Part shown: positions 26,106 through 34,981 of the stretch, piece after piece
Position numbering within the stretch: the first letter of the stretch is position 1
How the letters are laid out: each line of letters opens with the position of its first letter
NCBI GenBank assembly: GCA_949293595.1
Contig: CASFDW010000001.1
Span: forward strand, 124,001 to 188,000
Direction: 5' to 3'
Origin: an uncultured Spirochaetales bacterium
Lineage (GTDB): Bacteria > Spirochaetota > Spirochaetia > Sphaerochaetales > Sphaerochaetaceae
DNA length: 64,000 nt
Notes under the pieces: generated by a model
What the model was told of the DNA's origin: nothing
The model's database searches: none
Seen by the model: only the letters and a program-made list of their open reading frames with translations
Made by a program: the position numbers and the translations under genes

Positions 26106-27006
26106 TACCACTCCTCTGCTTTATGACGTTCAAAAGTGCGTTGATGAGCATGATGAAGAAGAACAGGACGAGAGCAATGGAAAAGAGCGCCTGGCGCTGC
26201 AGGCCGGAGGAATAGCTCATCTCGCTTGCAACAGCAGTCGTCAAGAATCTCACCGACCTGAACAGGGAAGGCATGTTAGCCACGTTTCCCGCAACCATCA
26301 TTATGGCCATGGCCTCGCCCACAGCCCTGCCGATACCGAGCACAACCGCTGTGAAAATGCCGCTTTTCGCCGAGGGGACGGTCACCTTGAAATATGTCTC
26401 CACCTCGGTCGCTCCGAGGGCGAGGGACGCCTGTTCGTATTCCTCGGGTACCGCCTCGATCGACGAAAGCGACACCTTGATCACAGAGGGGAGGATCATC
26501 ACGGCAAGAACGATCATCGCGGCAAGAAGGCCGGCCCCGTCCGGGACGCCGAAGAGGATCCTGACCGCAGGCACGAGCACGGTCATTCCAACGAGACCGT
26601 ATATCACGGAAGGTATCCCGGACAGTATCCCGATCATGAGCTCCATGGAGTTTCTGAGCCATGCAGGAGCCATCTTCGCAAGATACACGGACACGAAGAA
26701 ACCTATGGGGACTCCGATCACCACGGCGCCGGCGGTCCCGTAGATGCTGGTGAGTATGAACGGAAGGATTCCGAATTCCGGCTCCCTTGCGGTCGAGGCC
26801 CATCTTGTTCCGAACAAAAACTCAGCGGGACCTATCTCCAATATCGCGGGAAGCCCGGAGACCACAAGATAGATCGTTATCACGAGCACCGAGCCCACCG
26901 CGACAAGACCGAGGGCCAGGAACACGATGTGAACCAGGTCCTCCATAAGACGCTTTCCGCCTTTAAGACGGAAAAGCATCGAATCATCTTTTTTCTCTGT
27001 TTTCAT
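26095..27006 (-). CDS. pstC: Phosphate ABC transporter permease PstC
   Basis: An inner-membrane permease of 303 residues with six predicted membrane segments. The diagnostic block is GIPSVIYGLVGMTVLVPAVR, and the EAA loop is PEEYEQASLALGATEVETYF then KVTVPSAKSGIFTAVVLGIG. The long first periplasmic loop (EFLFGTRWASTAREPEFGIL) fits PstC rather than PstA. The start has GAAGGG upstream at suitable distance. It lies 15 bp after pstS and overlaps pstA. Confidence 0.96.
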   Translation of the reverse strand: MKTEKKDDSMLFRLKGGKRLMEDLVHIVFLALGLVAVGSVLVITIYLVVSGLPAILEIGPAEFLFGTRWASTAREPEFGILPFILTSIYGTAGAVVIGVPIGFFVSVYLAKMAPAWLRNSMELMIGILSGIPSVIYGLVGMTVLVPAVRILFGVPDGAGLLAAMIVLAVMILPSVIKVSLSSIEAVPEEYEQASLALGATEVETYFKVTVPSAKSGIFTAVVLGIGRAVGEAMAIMMVAGNVANMPSLFRSVRFLTTAVASEMSYSSGLQRQALFSIALVLFFFIMLINALLNVIKQRSGNDR

Positions 27007-27021
27007 GTCTGCCCTTCAGAC

Positions 27022-27831
27022 TTAGTGAAGAGGTACGGCGCCCGCTTCCAGGATGACCTGTGAGGCATCCGGGGAAGTGATGTAGTCGTAGAATTCCTGT
27101 GCCGCGGAGGAAAGTGCCTTATCGGTCCTTGTCGCAAGCACGAACGGGCGCTGCACGACATACGATCCGTCCTTGACCGTCTCCTCGCTGGCCTCTACTC
27201 CGTTGACCTTAAGGGCCTTCACGTTGTCCTCGACCGAAGCGAGGGAAGCGTAGCCGATCGCGTTCGGGTTGCTGGCAACCGCTGTAATGACGGCACCGGT
27301 GCTTGTGAGCTCCTGGTTGTACATGCACTTCTCCGCAGTCCCGGAAATGCTCTCGAAGCCATCCCTGGTGCCGCTTCCGGCCTCCCTTCCGATCAGCACG
27401 ATCGCAGCATCGCCGCCGCCAACCTCGCTCCAGTTCGTTATCTCCCCGGTATAGATCGCGGCAATCTGATCCAGCGTGAGATCGGAGACGGGATTGCCGT
27501 TGTTCACTATCATCGCGATTCCGTCGAGTGCGAGCACTGTCTCCGTAAGTCCGGCATCCTTCTCAGCCTGCTTGAGTGCCCTGGACGAAAGCCCGATGTC
27601 CGCCCTGCCCTCCATTGCCGCCGTGATTCCGGATCCGCTTCCGGTAGGATTATATGTCACCGTGATCCCTTCCTCCTCCTCGAAAACCTCCGCAAGGCTC
27701 AGGATCACCTTTTCCATAGACGTCGAGCCGTCGGTGCTTACGACGGAGGAAACCTCCTCCTTGGCCCCGCCGGCAAAAACGGATGCAGATACGAAAATGG
27801 CTGCAAGCAGCATCATGAATGTTCTTTTCAT
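27022..27831 (-). CDS. pstS: Periplasmic phosphate-binding protein PstS
   Basis: Captures phosphate outside the membrane and delivers it to PstCA; 269 residues. It has a signal peptide (MKRTFMMLLAAIFVSASVFA) with probable cleavage before GGAKEE. The phosphate-contacting segments are DGSTSMEKVI (Ser/Thr after Gly), GSGSGITAAMEG and GREAGSGTRDGFES, as in the PstS-2 type. The start is the Met of the signal peptide; a longer frame upstream runs into the Pho box. First gene of pstSCAB-phoU-phoB-phoR, with a Pho-box promoter directly upstream. Confidence 0.96.
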   Translation of the reverse strand: MKRTFMMLLAAIFVSASVFAGGAKEEVSSVVSTDGSTSMEKVILSLAEVFEEEEGITVTYNPTGSGSGITAAMEGRADIGLSSRALKQAEKDAGLTETVLALDGIAMIVNNGNPVSDLTLDQIAAIYTGEITNWSEVGGGDAAIVLIGREAGSGTRDGFESISGTAEKCMYNQELTSTGAVITAVASNPNAIGYASLASVEDNVKALKVNGVEASEETVKDGSYVVQRPFVLATRTDKALSSAAQEFYDYITSPDASQVILEAGAVPLH

Positions 27832-27852
27832 TTTTTTTCTCCTGTTGCCCGT

Positions 27853-27909
27853 ACTATACGGCCCGTCGGTTAAATCAAGATGCACGGTTTGTTAAATCCC
27901 TGTTAAATC
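27853..27909 (-). promoter_or_regulatory. Pho box and promoter of the pst-pho operon
   Basis: Three copies of GATTTAAC (GTTAAATC on the + strand at 27869, 27891 and 27902) lie in an exact 11-bp register, with one degenerate unit between the first and second. A -10 hexamer TATAGT (27853-27858) lies 10 bp beyond the last copy, where PhoB-dependent promoters place it in place of a -35. The start codon of pstS is 22 bp further on. Confidence 0.8.
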
Positions 27910-27940
27910 GAAATGGTTGATTCCGTGAGGCCAAGGCCGG

Positions 27941-27969
27941 TTTTGTTTTCAAATGTCGAAAAATATAGT
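27941..27969 (+). promoter_or_regulatory. Promoter of folC (near-leaderless)
   Basis: TTTTGT and TATAGT are 17 bp apart. The -10 ends 11 nt before the folC ATG and no Shine-Dalgarno sequence is seen, so the leader would be about 4-5 nt. Confidence 0.45.
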
Positions 27970-27980
27970 ATCTTCACCTT

Positions 27981-29267
27981 ATGGCCGCAATCGAAGAAAT
28001 GCTTGATGACTTTTTCATGTCCCACATGCCAGCCTCCGGCACCACCGGGCTGCGTGAGGCGAGGCTTGACAGGATGATGGAGCTGCTGTCCATCCTGGGT
28101 CATCCAGAGGACGGTTTCAGAAAGATCCACGTTGCAGGGAGCAAGGGCAAGGGAAGCACGTCGACAATGCTTTCGGTGCTTCTCGAGGCATCGGGGGAGA
28201 AATGCGGGCTCTACCTTTCCCCGCATGTATACGACGTGAGGGAGCGCTTCACGCTCTCTGGCCGTTTTTTCAGCGACGGGCTGTACGCCTCCACCCTCGG
28301 CGAGCTCGGTGAAAAAATATCCGGACTCTCCTTTTCCCCGACCACGTTCGAGCTCTACACCGCATTCGCCTACATGCTTTTCCGGAACGCGGGATGCACA
28401 TATGCCGTGATCGAGACAGGACTCGGAGGCAGGCTTGATGCAACGAACACGATCTCAAGCGAGTTCCAGGTGCTCACCCCGATAGAGCTGGAGCACCAGG
28501 ACCTGCTCGGAGACACCATCGCCAGGATCGCCGTTGAAAAGAGCAAGATAATCAAAAGGAACACGCGGTGCTACATCGCGCACATGGCAAGGGAGGCGGA
28601 GGATGTGTTTTTGGCAGAGGCCTCCGCCACCTGCAGCGACGCGGTGCTCTTCGATGAGCAGGTCTCCGGTTTTTTCCATGAGGAGCACGCGCTGTCTTCC
28701 GTCACCGGTTTCAATGCCGGCGGTGAGGCTTTTCTGCTCAGGACGGCGCTGAGGGGTGAAGCAATGGCCCAAAACCTCGCCTTGAGCGTGATGATCGCAA
28801 AGAAGGAGGGTTTTCTCACCGATGAAGGAATAAAGGCCCTGGAGAGACTCGAGATGCCGGGACGCTTCGAAATCCGCAGGCTCGGGGACAAAACCGTGGT
28901 GTTCGAGGTGGCCCATACGAAAAAAAGCATGGAGAACGCCGTAAAAACCTTCAAGCAGGTCTTTCCCGGCCGCAGGACCGCATGCGTGTATTCCTCCGTC
29001 GAGGGCAAGGACCATGCATCGATGATGGAGTCCATAGTCTCCGGTTTTCCAACGGTTGTCGTCACCAGCACAGGAGGCTTCAAGAAATCAGATCCCGACA
29101 AGCTTTTCTCCCTTGCGGGGGATCTTGCCGGGGAAAACCGCACCCTCCTCCTGCTTGAAAAGGACATGGACAAGGCGCTCGAGACGGCGGAGAGACATGC
29201 GGATATAATCCTGGTCACAGGATCCTTCTATCTCGTCGGAAACTTCAGGAAGGAGGTCGCATGCTGA
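27981..29267 (+). CDS. folC: Folylpolyglutamate synthase / dihydrofolate synthase
   Basis: An ATP-dependent Mur-ligase-like enzyme of 428 residues that adds glutamate to dihydropteroate and folates. The P-loop is VAGSKGKGSTSTMLSVLLEA, preceded by ILGHPEDGFRKIH. The Omega-loop region SPHVYDVRERFTLSGRF and the metal site ETGLGGRLDATNTI are the FolC signatures; the Lys after LEHQDLLGDTIARIAVEKSK-type sequence is present. The C-terminal domain keeps FEVAHTKKSMEN. The usual DGAHNP block is altered to EVAHTK, so activity details may differ. The ATG lacks a Shine-Dalgarno sequence. It overlaps the RqcH-like gene by 7 bp. Confidence 0.9.
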   Translation: MAAIEEMLDDFFMSHMPASGTTGLREARLDRMMELLSILGHPEDGFRKIHVAGSKGKGSTSTMLSVLLEASGEKCGLYLSPHVYDVRERFTLSGRFFSDGLYASTLGELGEKISGLSFSPTTFELYTAFAYMLFRNAGCTYAVIETGLGGRLDATNTISSEFQVLTPIELEHQDLLGDTIARIAVEKSKIIKRNTRCYIAHMAREAEDVFLAEASATCSDAVLFDEQVSGFFHEEHALSSVTGFNAGGEAFLLRTALRGEAMAQNLALSVMIAKKEGFLTDEGIKALERLEMPGRFEIRRLGDKTVVFEVAHTKKSMENAVKTFKQVFPGRRTACVYSSVEGKDHASMMESIVSGFPTVVVTSTGGFKKSDPDKLFSLAGDLAGENRTLLLLEKDMDKALETAERHADIILVTGSFYLVGNFRKEVAC

Positions 29268-30664
29268 ACCACAAGGAGGTCGGGCTCCTTCTTTCGGAGC
29301 TTCCGCTCAAGGGATCGTACATCCAGAAGATAACAGAACACGACTACCACAGCTTCACGTTGTCCCTTTTCGAAAAGGATGAGAAGGCCTGGCTGCTTTA
29401 TGTGGAGATAGCCACCTCCTGCTCGCATTTCTGCAGGACGGACAGGATGAGGAGGAAGAGCAGCGGAACCCAACGTTTCGTGCAGTATCTCAGAAGCCAT
29501 GCCACGGGGGCCAGGATAACCGATGTCCGCCAGCTCCCCTTCGACAGGGCCTTCATAATGGAACTCGTCAAGGACGGGGAGGCATCGGGGATTCTTTTCC
29601 GGTTCTACTCGGGCCCCGGGGCGAACGTGATCGTCCTCGACGGGGAAAACAACATAAAGGAACTCATGTTCCGGCGTCCGAAGAGGATGGAGACCCAGGG
29701 ATGCAGGCTCGTGATCGAGGAAAGGACGGAGGAAGGCGGAAGGACCTTTGACATCAGGCCTTACACAGGATCCTCGTTTAACAGCTTCATAGACAGGTAC
29801 TACAGCAGTCTGGACAAAGAAGCCGAGACAAGGGACCTGGTTGAAAGAATAGAAAGGAAGAGGGACCGCATCATATCCGAGAAGGAACGCATGATAAGGA
29901 ATGCGGAGCAGAAGGTGTCCGCCTGCAGCGGATACGAGGAGACGAAAATGATGGCGGACCTTCTTTCCTCCAACCTCCACCTTGTAAGAAAGGGCATGGA
30001 CCGCATAACGCTCGACGACTGGCGGACTGGTGGCAGGATTGCGCTTCCTCTCGACCCCGCCCTCTCTGCGAGGGAGAACCTCGACAGGCTGTACGGAAGA
30101 TACCAGAAGGACAAGAGGACACTGACCCTGGCAAGGCAGGAGCTCCTGGACCTAAGGAAGGATCTGGAGGAGGCCAGACAGTATTTCGATACCCTGCTCT
30201 CCGATCCGGGGAACAATCTGGCGCGTCTCAGGCAGGCTGCGGATGAGCCTGGACGGAAGGGAGAAAAAAAGGATCATCCGGGCCTTCTTCTGACAAGCAG
30301 GGGCTTTTCGATCCTCGTCGGCAGGAACTCCAGGGAAAACGACGAGATCCTGCGGCGCCACACGAGGGGAAGCGACTGGTGGGTGCATACAAGGGATTTT
30401 GCCGGATCATATGTCATAATCAAGGCACAGAGGGACAAAAGCGTGCCTCTCGAGGTCCTTTTGGATGCGGCCGTGCTTGCAATACATTACTCGAAAGCTA
30501 AAAATGAAAAGAAAGTTGACCTGTATTACACCCAGGTCAAATATCTCAGACGTGTCAAGGAAGGCAGGACGGGCCTTGTACTTGCCACACAGGAAAAGAA
30601 CCTGACGGTCTCAGCGGATGAGGACAGGGTCAGGAAACTGCTGGAAAAGGGGGATGAAACATGA
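29261..30664 (+). CDS. NFACT-family protein (RqcH/FbpA-like)
   Basis: A 467-residue NFACT protein. In other bacteria RqcH binds obstructed 50S subunits carrying peptidyl-tRNA and directs C-terminal alanine tailing. The N-terminal NFACT-N domain occupies about residues 1-190 and a coiled-coil (about 190-330, many Lys/Glu/Arg) follows. The C-terminal NFACT-R domain (about 340-460) begins ILVGRNSRENDEILRRHTRG and continues SDWWVHTRDFAGSYVIIKA. It is shorter than B. subtilis RqcH (about 570 residues), mainly through a reduced N-terminal region. It overlaps folC and is coupled to the next gene by ATGA. Confidence 0.85.
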   Translation: MLNHKEVGLLLSELPLKGSYIQKITEHDYHSFTLSLFEKDEKAWLLYVEIATSCSHFCRTDRMRRKSSGTQRFVQYLRSHATGARITDVRQLPFDRAFIMELVKDGEASGILFRFYSGPGANVIVLDGENNIKELMFRRPKRMETQGCRLVIEERTEEGGRTFDIRPYTGSSFNSFIDRYYSSLDKEAETRDLVERIERKRDRIISEKERMIRNAEQKVSACSGYEETKMMADLLSSNLHLVRKGMDRITLDDWRTGGRIALPLDPALSARENLDRLYGRYQKDKRTLTLARQELLDLRKDLEEARQYFDTLLSDPGNNLARLRQAADEPGRKGEKKDHPGLLLTSRGFSILVGRNSRENDEILRRHTRGSDWWVHTRDFAGSYVIIKAQRDKSVPLEVLLDAAVLAIHYSKAKNEKKVDLYYTQVKYLRRVKEGRTGLVLATQEKNLTVSADEDRVRKLLEKGDET

Positions 30665-32118
30665 TCGGAGCCGGTGACATCGCAAAAATCACGGTCGACG
30701 GCAGGACCAGGTCGGCGATAAGGATAGGATCCAAGGAGGACAGCCTGCCCTCCCACATCCTGCAAGGAGGCAAGAAGGAGGGAGTGATCGTCGAGAACGG
30801 CATACCCCGCCCCTTCCTGTGGGATTCGATAACATTCGAGAACGACCAAAGATACGTTTATTTCGACGAGATGGAGCTTTGGAGCCTGGAGGAGCTGTTT
30901 TATTCAAAACGCCCGCTGGCACTGGAAATAGTAAGGAACATAGCCATCGGACTGGAAAACGCCCCGGAATCCTTCCTGAACCTCGAGACCGGGGTGTTCC
31001 CGCTTTACAGGATATTCCTACTGAAGGGGTCGGGTGTGCTGCTTCTGCCACCGGACATCGGAGACGTCATCTCGATCCTCAGAAACGACGAGGAGAGGAT
31101 GGGAGAGGTCAACGTGCTGATCAGGAGGGACAGCGAGCAGCAGTTCAAGCTCATCATGGAGATGGCTGAGCTGCTCTACTATGCCGTTGCAGGACGGCTT
31201 CCATACCAGGACCAGGACATAAGGCATTACAAATACGAGGAATACCCTCTTGCGAACATTTTGGAAGCGAACGGTGAGAAGCTGGATGAAAGGACGGTCG
31301 GCCTCATCAATTTCATCCTCCACTCGAAGCGAAGGGAGATGCGCGACATAATGGGAAACAGGAGCGGGGGCAAGGCCCTTGTATGGTTCCTGGAAAAAAG
31401 CCGGGATCTGGAATGGAATCTGGGGGAAGGGTCCGACGACATGATCGGAGCATACGAGGATACCGGGGAATACTCCAGATTCGCAAAACGCTCGGTGGAT
31501 GGTGCGAGGAGGCACAATTTCTTCCGCCGCAGGGGGACGATAATCACCGTCTGCGCCATAGCAGGCGTGCTTGTTGCCGCATTCCTTTATGACTACATCT
31601 CCGCCTTCCTCGAACCTCCGGTGACAGCGGGGATGGAGCAGGAGGCCGTGGTCGGCTGTTTCTATGACGCCCAGAGCAACATCGACCCGACCGGACTGAT
31701 GGATGCGGTCAAGGGTGCGTCGATACCGCAGGAGAGCGAGGTCACGAACCTTTACGTAACAGGAAGGATGAGGCAGGCATACGAGAACATCGACCCGATA
31801 CTGAACGTCAACACATGGCTTGAAAAAGGAATGCCGGCCGTTCCCGAATACACGATGGTATACGGAGTGGTGCTCGACAGGACCGAGCGCATCGACGATA
31901 ACACGCTCAGGGCATACACCACCTGGTACACCCCGTACGCCGCCGACGAGTCGGACGCCGAGGAAACGGAGCAGGACAACACGGTCTACGTATACTCCGT
32001 GGTGCAGGACTTCACCTTCAACTGGAACGACAGGGGCTGGTGGAACATAATCGACGCCCCGATAACGGAAAGCAGCCTCGTTGACAAGATCTCAGTCCCT
32101 GTGATACCCGCTACCTGA
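30661..32118 (+). CDS. Unknown membrane-anchored protein coupled to the RqcH-like gene
   Basis: A 485-residue protein I do not recognise by function. The N-terminal 290 residues are cytoplasmic in character, with elements faintly like a degenerate kinase or scaffold domain but no catalytic motif I can defend. One membrane segment lies near residues 295-315 (TIITVCAIAGVLVAAFLYDY), preceded by a basic stretch (RRHNFFRRRG). The C-terminal 165 residues would be outside and contain many Asp, Glu and Trp residues. The ATG overlaps the RqcH-like stop (ATGA), so the two are co-translated. The 3' end overlaps miaA by 27 bp on the other strand. Confidence 0.75.
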   Translation: MIGAGDIAKITVDGRTRSAIRIGSKEDSLPSHILQGGKKEGVIVENGIPRPFLWDSITFENDQRYVYFDEMELWSLEELFYSKRPLALEIVRNIAIGLENAPESFLNLETGVFPLYRIFLLKGSGVLLLPPDIGDVISILRNDEERMGEVNVLIRRDSEQQFKLIMEMAELLYYAVAGRLPYQDQDIRHYKYEEYPLANILEANGEKLDERTVGLINFILHSKRREMRDIMGNRSGGKALVWFLEKSRDLEWNLGEGSDDMIGAYEDTGEYSRFAKRSVDGARRHNFFRRRGTIITVCAIAGVLVAAFLYDYISAFLEPPVTAGMEQEAVVGCFYDAQSNIDPTGLMDAVKGASIPQESEVTNLYVTGRMRQAYENIDPILNVNTWLEKGMPAVPEYTMVYGVVLDRTERIDDNTLRAYTTWYTPYAADESDAEETEQDNTVYVYSVVQDFTFNWNDRGWWNIIDAPITESSLVDKISVPVIPAT

Positions 32119-33003
32119 CAGGAGGTTCCGTATACCCTCCTCGTCACGGGGGTCGAACCAATGGACGAGATCTCCGAAACTTCTGAAGAATGTCATCTGC
32201 CTCTTGGCGTATTGTCTCGAGGCGGTGATGATCCTCTCCTTTATCTCGCTGCGGGTAAGTCCGGGAATGAAGAACTCCTTGTATCCTATCGCCTGCATCG
32301 CAGGCCACTGAGGTACCGCGCCCATCCTCTTCAGGCCCTCCACCTCCTCCTCCAGCCCGGCTGAGAACATCTGCTCGACGCGCATGGCAATCCTCTCGTC
32401 CAGCTCCTTCTTGCTCCTTTCCAGTCCGATCACCAGGGGCGAGATGTCCGGCCTCACCGTCCTTGACACCGCAAAGCTTGAAAGAGGCCGTCCGGATTGC
32501 AGATAAACCTCCAGGGCCCGGGAGATGCGGTAGACGTCGTTCACGTTTATGCGGGCTGCGCTGACGGGATCCACCCTCAAAAGCTCGTCATGGGCCCACT
32601 GCCTCCCGTTCTCGTAAATCATCGACGCAACGCGTGCCCTGACCTCGGGATCCGCCTCCGGTGTCGATGCGGCACCGAAAAGGAACTGTCTGAAATAGTA
32701 TGCGGTCCCTCCTGTCAGGAGGGGAATGGCTCCGCGGGAGGAAATCTCGCCCGCGATCCTGTCGGCATCCTTGCAATAATCACCCACCGTGTACTGCATC
32801 CACGGCTTGAGTATTGATACAAGATGATGGGGGATCATGGACAAAAGCGAAGCATCGGGCTTCGCAGACCCGATGTCCAGATATTCATAAACCTGTATGC
32901 TGTCCGAATTGATTATCTCAAAGCCTGAGGAGAAGAGACTCTTGGTGAGGGCGGTCTTACCGACCGCCGTCGGACCAAAAAGCACGACGAGCTTGTTTTT
33001 CAC
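32092..33003 (-). CDS. miaA: tRNA dimethylallyltransferase
   Basis: Transfers a dimethylallyl group to A37 of tRNAs that read UNN codons; 303 residues. The P-loop is LFGPTAVGKTALTKSLF, and the substrate segment INSDSIQVYEYLDIGSAKPD and the PLLTGGTAYYFRQF block are the MiaA signatures. DPVSAARINVNDVYRISRAL and the C-terminal RQYAKRQMTFFR complete the family pattern. The start is GTG overlapping the rpoZ stop (GTGA), with AAAGGA upstream. It is the last gene of the yicC-cmk-rpoZ-miaA cluster. Confidence 0.96.
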   Translation of the reverse strand: MKNKLVVLFGPTAVGKTALTKSLFSSGFEIINSDSIQVYEYLDIGSAKPDASLLSMIPHHLVSILKPWMQYTVGDYCKDADRIAGEISSRGAIPLLTGGTAYYFRQFLFGAASTPEADPEVRARVASMIYENGRQWAHDELLRVDPVSAARINVNDVYRISRALEVYLQSGRPLSSFAVSRTVRPDISPLVIGLERSKKELDERIAMRVEQMFSAGLEEEVEGLKRMGAVPQWPAMQAIGYKEFFIPGLTRSEIKERIITASRQYAKRQMTFFRSFGDLVHWFDPRDEEGIRNLLSGSGYHRD

Positions 33004-33194
33004 TCATCCTTTCCGTACTTGATCTCACCCTTGAGAGCCTTGTCAAGGACATAGGAGACCACCTTGTCCCCATTTTTTTCTATCTCGTCCTTGACATCCG
33101 TGGACGAATAGATGTTGGCCTCCTTGATGGCCACGCATGTGAGTTCATAAACGTTCTGATCGTTGTCGATCAATGTATCCAATGGAATGCTCAC
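33000..33194 (-). CDS. rpoZ: RNA polymerase omega subunit (RpoZ)
   Basis: A 64-residue protein matching the short spirochaete form of omega, which helps beta-prime fold and join the polymerase. The sequence reads IPLDTLIDNDQNVYELTCVA, then IKEAN, and ends KVVSYVLDKALKGEIKY, which mirrors the omega pattern (N-Y-x-L-x-x-x-A and V-x-x-A-L-x-E-I-x-x-G-x-I). The start is GTG with AAGGAG 6 nt upstream. Its position between the kinase gene and miaA, after yicC, fits the conserved neighbourhood of rpoZ. Confidence 0.85.
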   Translation of the reverse strand: MSIPLDTLIDNDQNVYELTCVAIKEANIYSSTDVKDEIEKNGDKVVSYVLDKALKGEIKYGKDE

Positions 33195-33239
33195 GAAAGA
33201 CTCCTTATCATTAAAGCTTTTACACTATAGAACAAAGAT

Positions 33240-33770
33240 TCAGTTTTGTCGAGATGCAAGCATGGCCTGCTTGACGATGATGTCCGCTATCTCCTCGGCG
33301 CTCCTGTAGTCGGTGTCTATTATGAGGTCCGCGATCTTCTCGGGGCTGTTGTTGTCGATGCCGTAGATCCTCTTGTACCTCGCGCTGTCGTGCTCGTCCC
33401 TTTCCTTGGTTTCCTTGAACCTTTCAGCGAAGGATCCGCCTTCCCTCTTCATGACCCGTTCGGCCCTTGTCTTGTCGCTGGCCCTGAGATAGACCTTCAG
33501 ATCCGCCTTCTCGAGCATCCAGATTGCAAGGCGGCTGCCAAGGACGCAGTTCTCCTCCGCCATGGCCATGTCGACCTGCCTATGGTCGAGCTCGATGTCA
33601 ATACTGTCGTCCTTCTCGGCCATCTCGCAGAATTTCCAGAAATCGATCCCCCTTTCGGCCGCCATCTGGCGGAAGGTGAAGTTTATCATCGCATATCCGA
33701 GCTTCCTGCTCACGAGCGTGGTCACCGTCGTGTTACCGCAGCCGCTCTTGCTGGAAATAGCTATCCTCAT
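33240..33770 (-). CDS. Archaeal-type cytidylate kinase family protein
   Basis: A 176-residue P-loop kinase resembling the archaeal (d)CMP kinase family, which moves phosphate from ATP to CMP/dCMP. It starts MRIAISSKSGCGNTTVTTLV; the Walker A Lys is replaced by Asn (GCGNTT against GSGKTT). Family blocks FRQMAAERGIDFWKFCEMAE, IDIELDHRQVDMA and KREGGSFAERFKETKERD-type sequence are intact. The gene sits where gmk often stands (yicC-gmk-rpoZ), so a nucleotide kinase role fits the context. The start has AGGAGG upstream. Whether the Asn version is catalytic cannot be told from sequence. Confidence 0.82.
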   Translation of the reverse strand: MRIAISSKSGCGNTTVTTLVSRKLGYAMINFTFRQMAAERGIDFWKFCEMAEKDDSIDIELDHRQVDMAMAEENCVLGSRLAIWMLEKADLKVYLRASDKTRAERVMKREGGSFAERFKETKERDEHDSARYKRIYGIDNNSPEKIADLIIDTDYRSAEEIADIIVKQAMLASRQN

Positions 33771-33822
33771 CGAATCCTCCTGATTGAAAAAATTGTAATG
33801 CCGTGCGAGGCGTTTGTCAAAA

Positions 33823-34686
33823 TCACTCTATGTTCCTTATCTGCTCGCGGATGTTCTCAAGGCTGTCCTTCAGGTCCACCACGCAACGGCTGATCTCAAG
33901 CATCTGGCTCTTGGAGCCGATCGTGTTGCTCTCCCTGTTCATCTCCTGGCAAAGGAAATCCAGGCGTTTGCCGACCGCTTCGTCGGAAGATACGAGCTTG
34001 AAATACTCGCAGACATGGGCATCGAGCCGCTTGATCTCCTCGTTTATCGAGTATTTCACCAAAAGGAGGGTCACCTCCTCCATGAATCTGGCATCGTCCA
34101 GCCCCTTGTCGTGCAGCAGCTCCTCATAACGGGTCGTCAGCAGGTTCCGGAAATATCCGGGCATCTGCACGGAGGCCGCCTTCACCGCCTCCAGACTGTC
34201 GCGGAAGATTCCTCCGAGCCTGAGAAGGTCCTTCCTGGTCGCCTCCCCCTCCCGGAGCTTGCTTGCCTCGAACATGTCCAACGCCACGGCCATCACGGAA
34301 AAAAGTGTGTCGCGGTAACGGCCGGCATCCTCACCCTTCTCAATCTGGACCATCCCCTCTATGGAGGCATAGTCCGAGAAAGTCGGGACGGTGGATGTGA
34401 TCTCCGAGATCTTCCCGTAGGCCTTCACATACGAGGCCAGGGCACCCTCGTCGACAAAAAGCTCGGGAGAGGACGAAATCACCTTCAGCCTGACGGTAAG
34501 CTCAACGTGCCCTCTTCCGGCCCTTTCCTTTATGAGCCCGTCCAGCTCCTGCTCATAGCAGGATAGGATGTAGGGCATGCTGTGCACTATCTCCAGATAT
34601 CTGCTGTTGTAGCTCTTGATCTCTATCTCGAGATGGTAATCCTCACCTTTGAAAACACCGTGTCCATATCCGGTCATGCTCTTCAT
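33823..34686 (-). CDS. yicC: YicC family protein (endoribonuclease-like)
   Basis: A 287-residue member of the YicC/YloC family, reported in other bacteria as an endoribonuclease acting on small RNAs and mRNAs. It starts MKSMTGYGHGVFKGEDYHLE, followed by IEIKSYNSRYLEIVHSMP, the family N-terminal signature. The C-terminal block is KRLDFLCQEMNRESNTIGSK, ending VVDLKDSLENIREQIRNIE. The start has GGAGG about 6 nt upstream. It heads the cluster with the kinase gene, rpoZ and miaA. Confidence 0.94.
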   Translation of the reverse strand: MKSMTGYGHGVFKGEDYHLEIEIKSYNSRYLEIVHSMPYILSCYEQELDGLIKERAGRGHVELTVRLKVISSSPELFVDEGALASYVKAYGKISEITSTVPTFSDYASIEGMVQIEKGEDAGRYRDTLFSVMAVALDMFEASKLREGEATRKDLLRLGGIFRDSLEAVKAASVQMPGYFRNLLTTRYEELLHDKGLDDARFMEEVTLLLVKYSINEEIKRLDAHVCEYFKLVSSDEAVGKRLDFLCQEMNRESNTIGSKSQMLEISRCVVDLKDSLENIREQIRNIE

Positions 34687-34930
34687 GTCAAACCTCCACG
34701 GGAAAAATCGCCCACACCGACGGATGTGAATCAGTCCGGAGCCGTCGGGAAATCATCTACAGCGTAAACACATGCAGGACTTCTGGCAACCGGAGCGGGC
34801 ATCATTTTGAAAAAAGAACAAGGAAATCACCCGCTGTCCGCCCCTGATGCCACAGGCACCCAATAATTCCACCATCAGCGTATTACCCCTTCCATGTCGC
34901 TTTCCTTCAAAACCGCGAAAGGAAGGGAAT
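34687..34930. other. Intergenic stretch, no gene seen
   Basis: No convincing coding frame or tRNA is visible. It lies upstream of yicC and downstream of the small zinc-ribbon gene's terminator, so it should contain the yicC promoter, which I could not place with confidence. Confidence 0.4.
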
Positions 34931-34959
34931 TAAAAAAATCAGCCCCGCTGGGAGGCTGA
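34931..34959 (-). terminator. Intrinsic terminator of the small zinc-ribbon gene
   Basis: Read leftward, TCAGCC and GGCTGA pair in a 6-bp stem extended by G/C-rich loop sequence and run into TTTTTTT. Confidence 0.75.
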
Positions 34960-34981
34960 GACTCAAAATGGTTTTTAGCTC

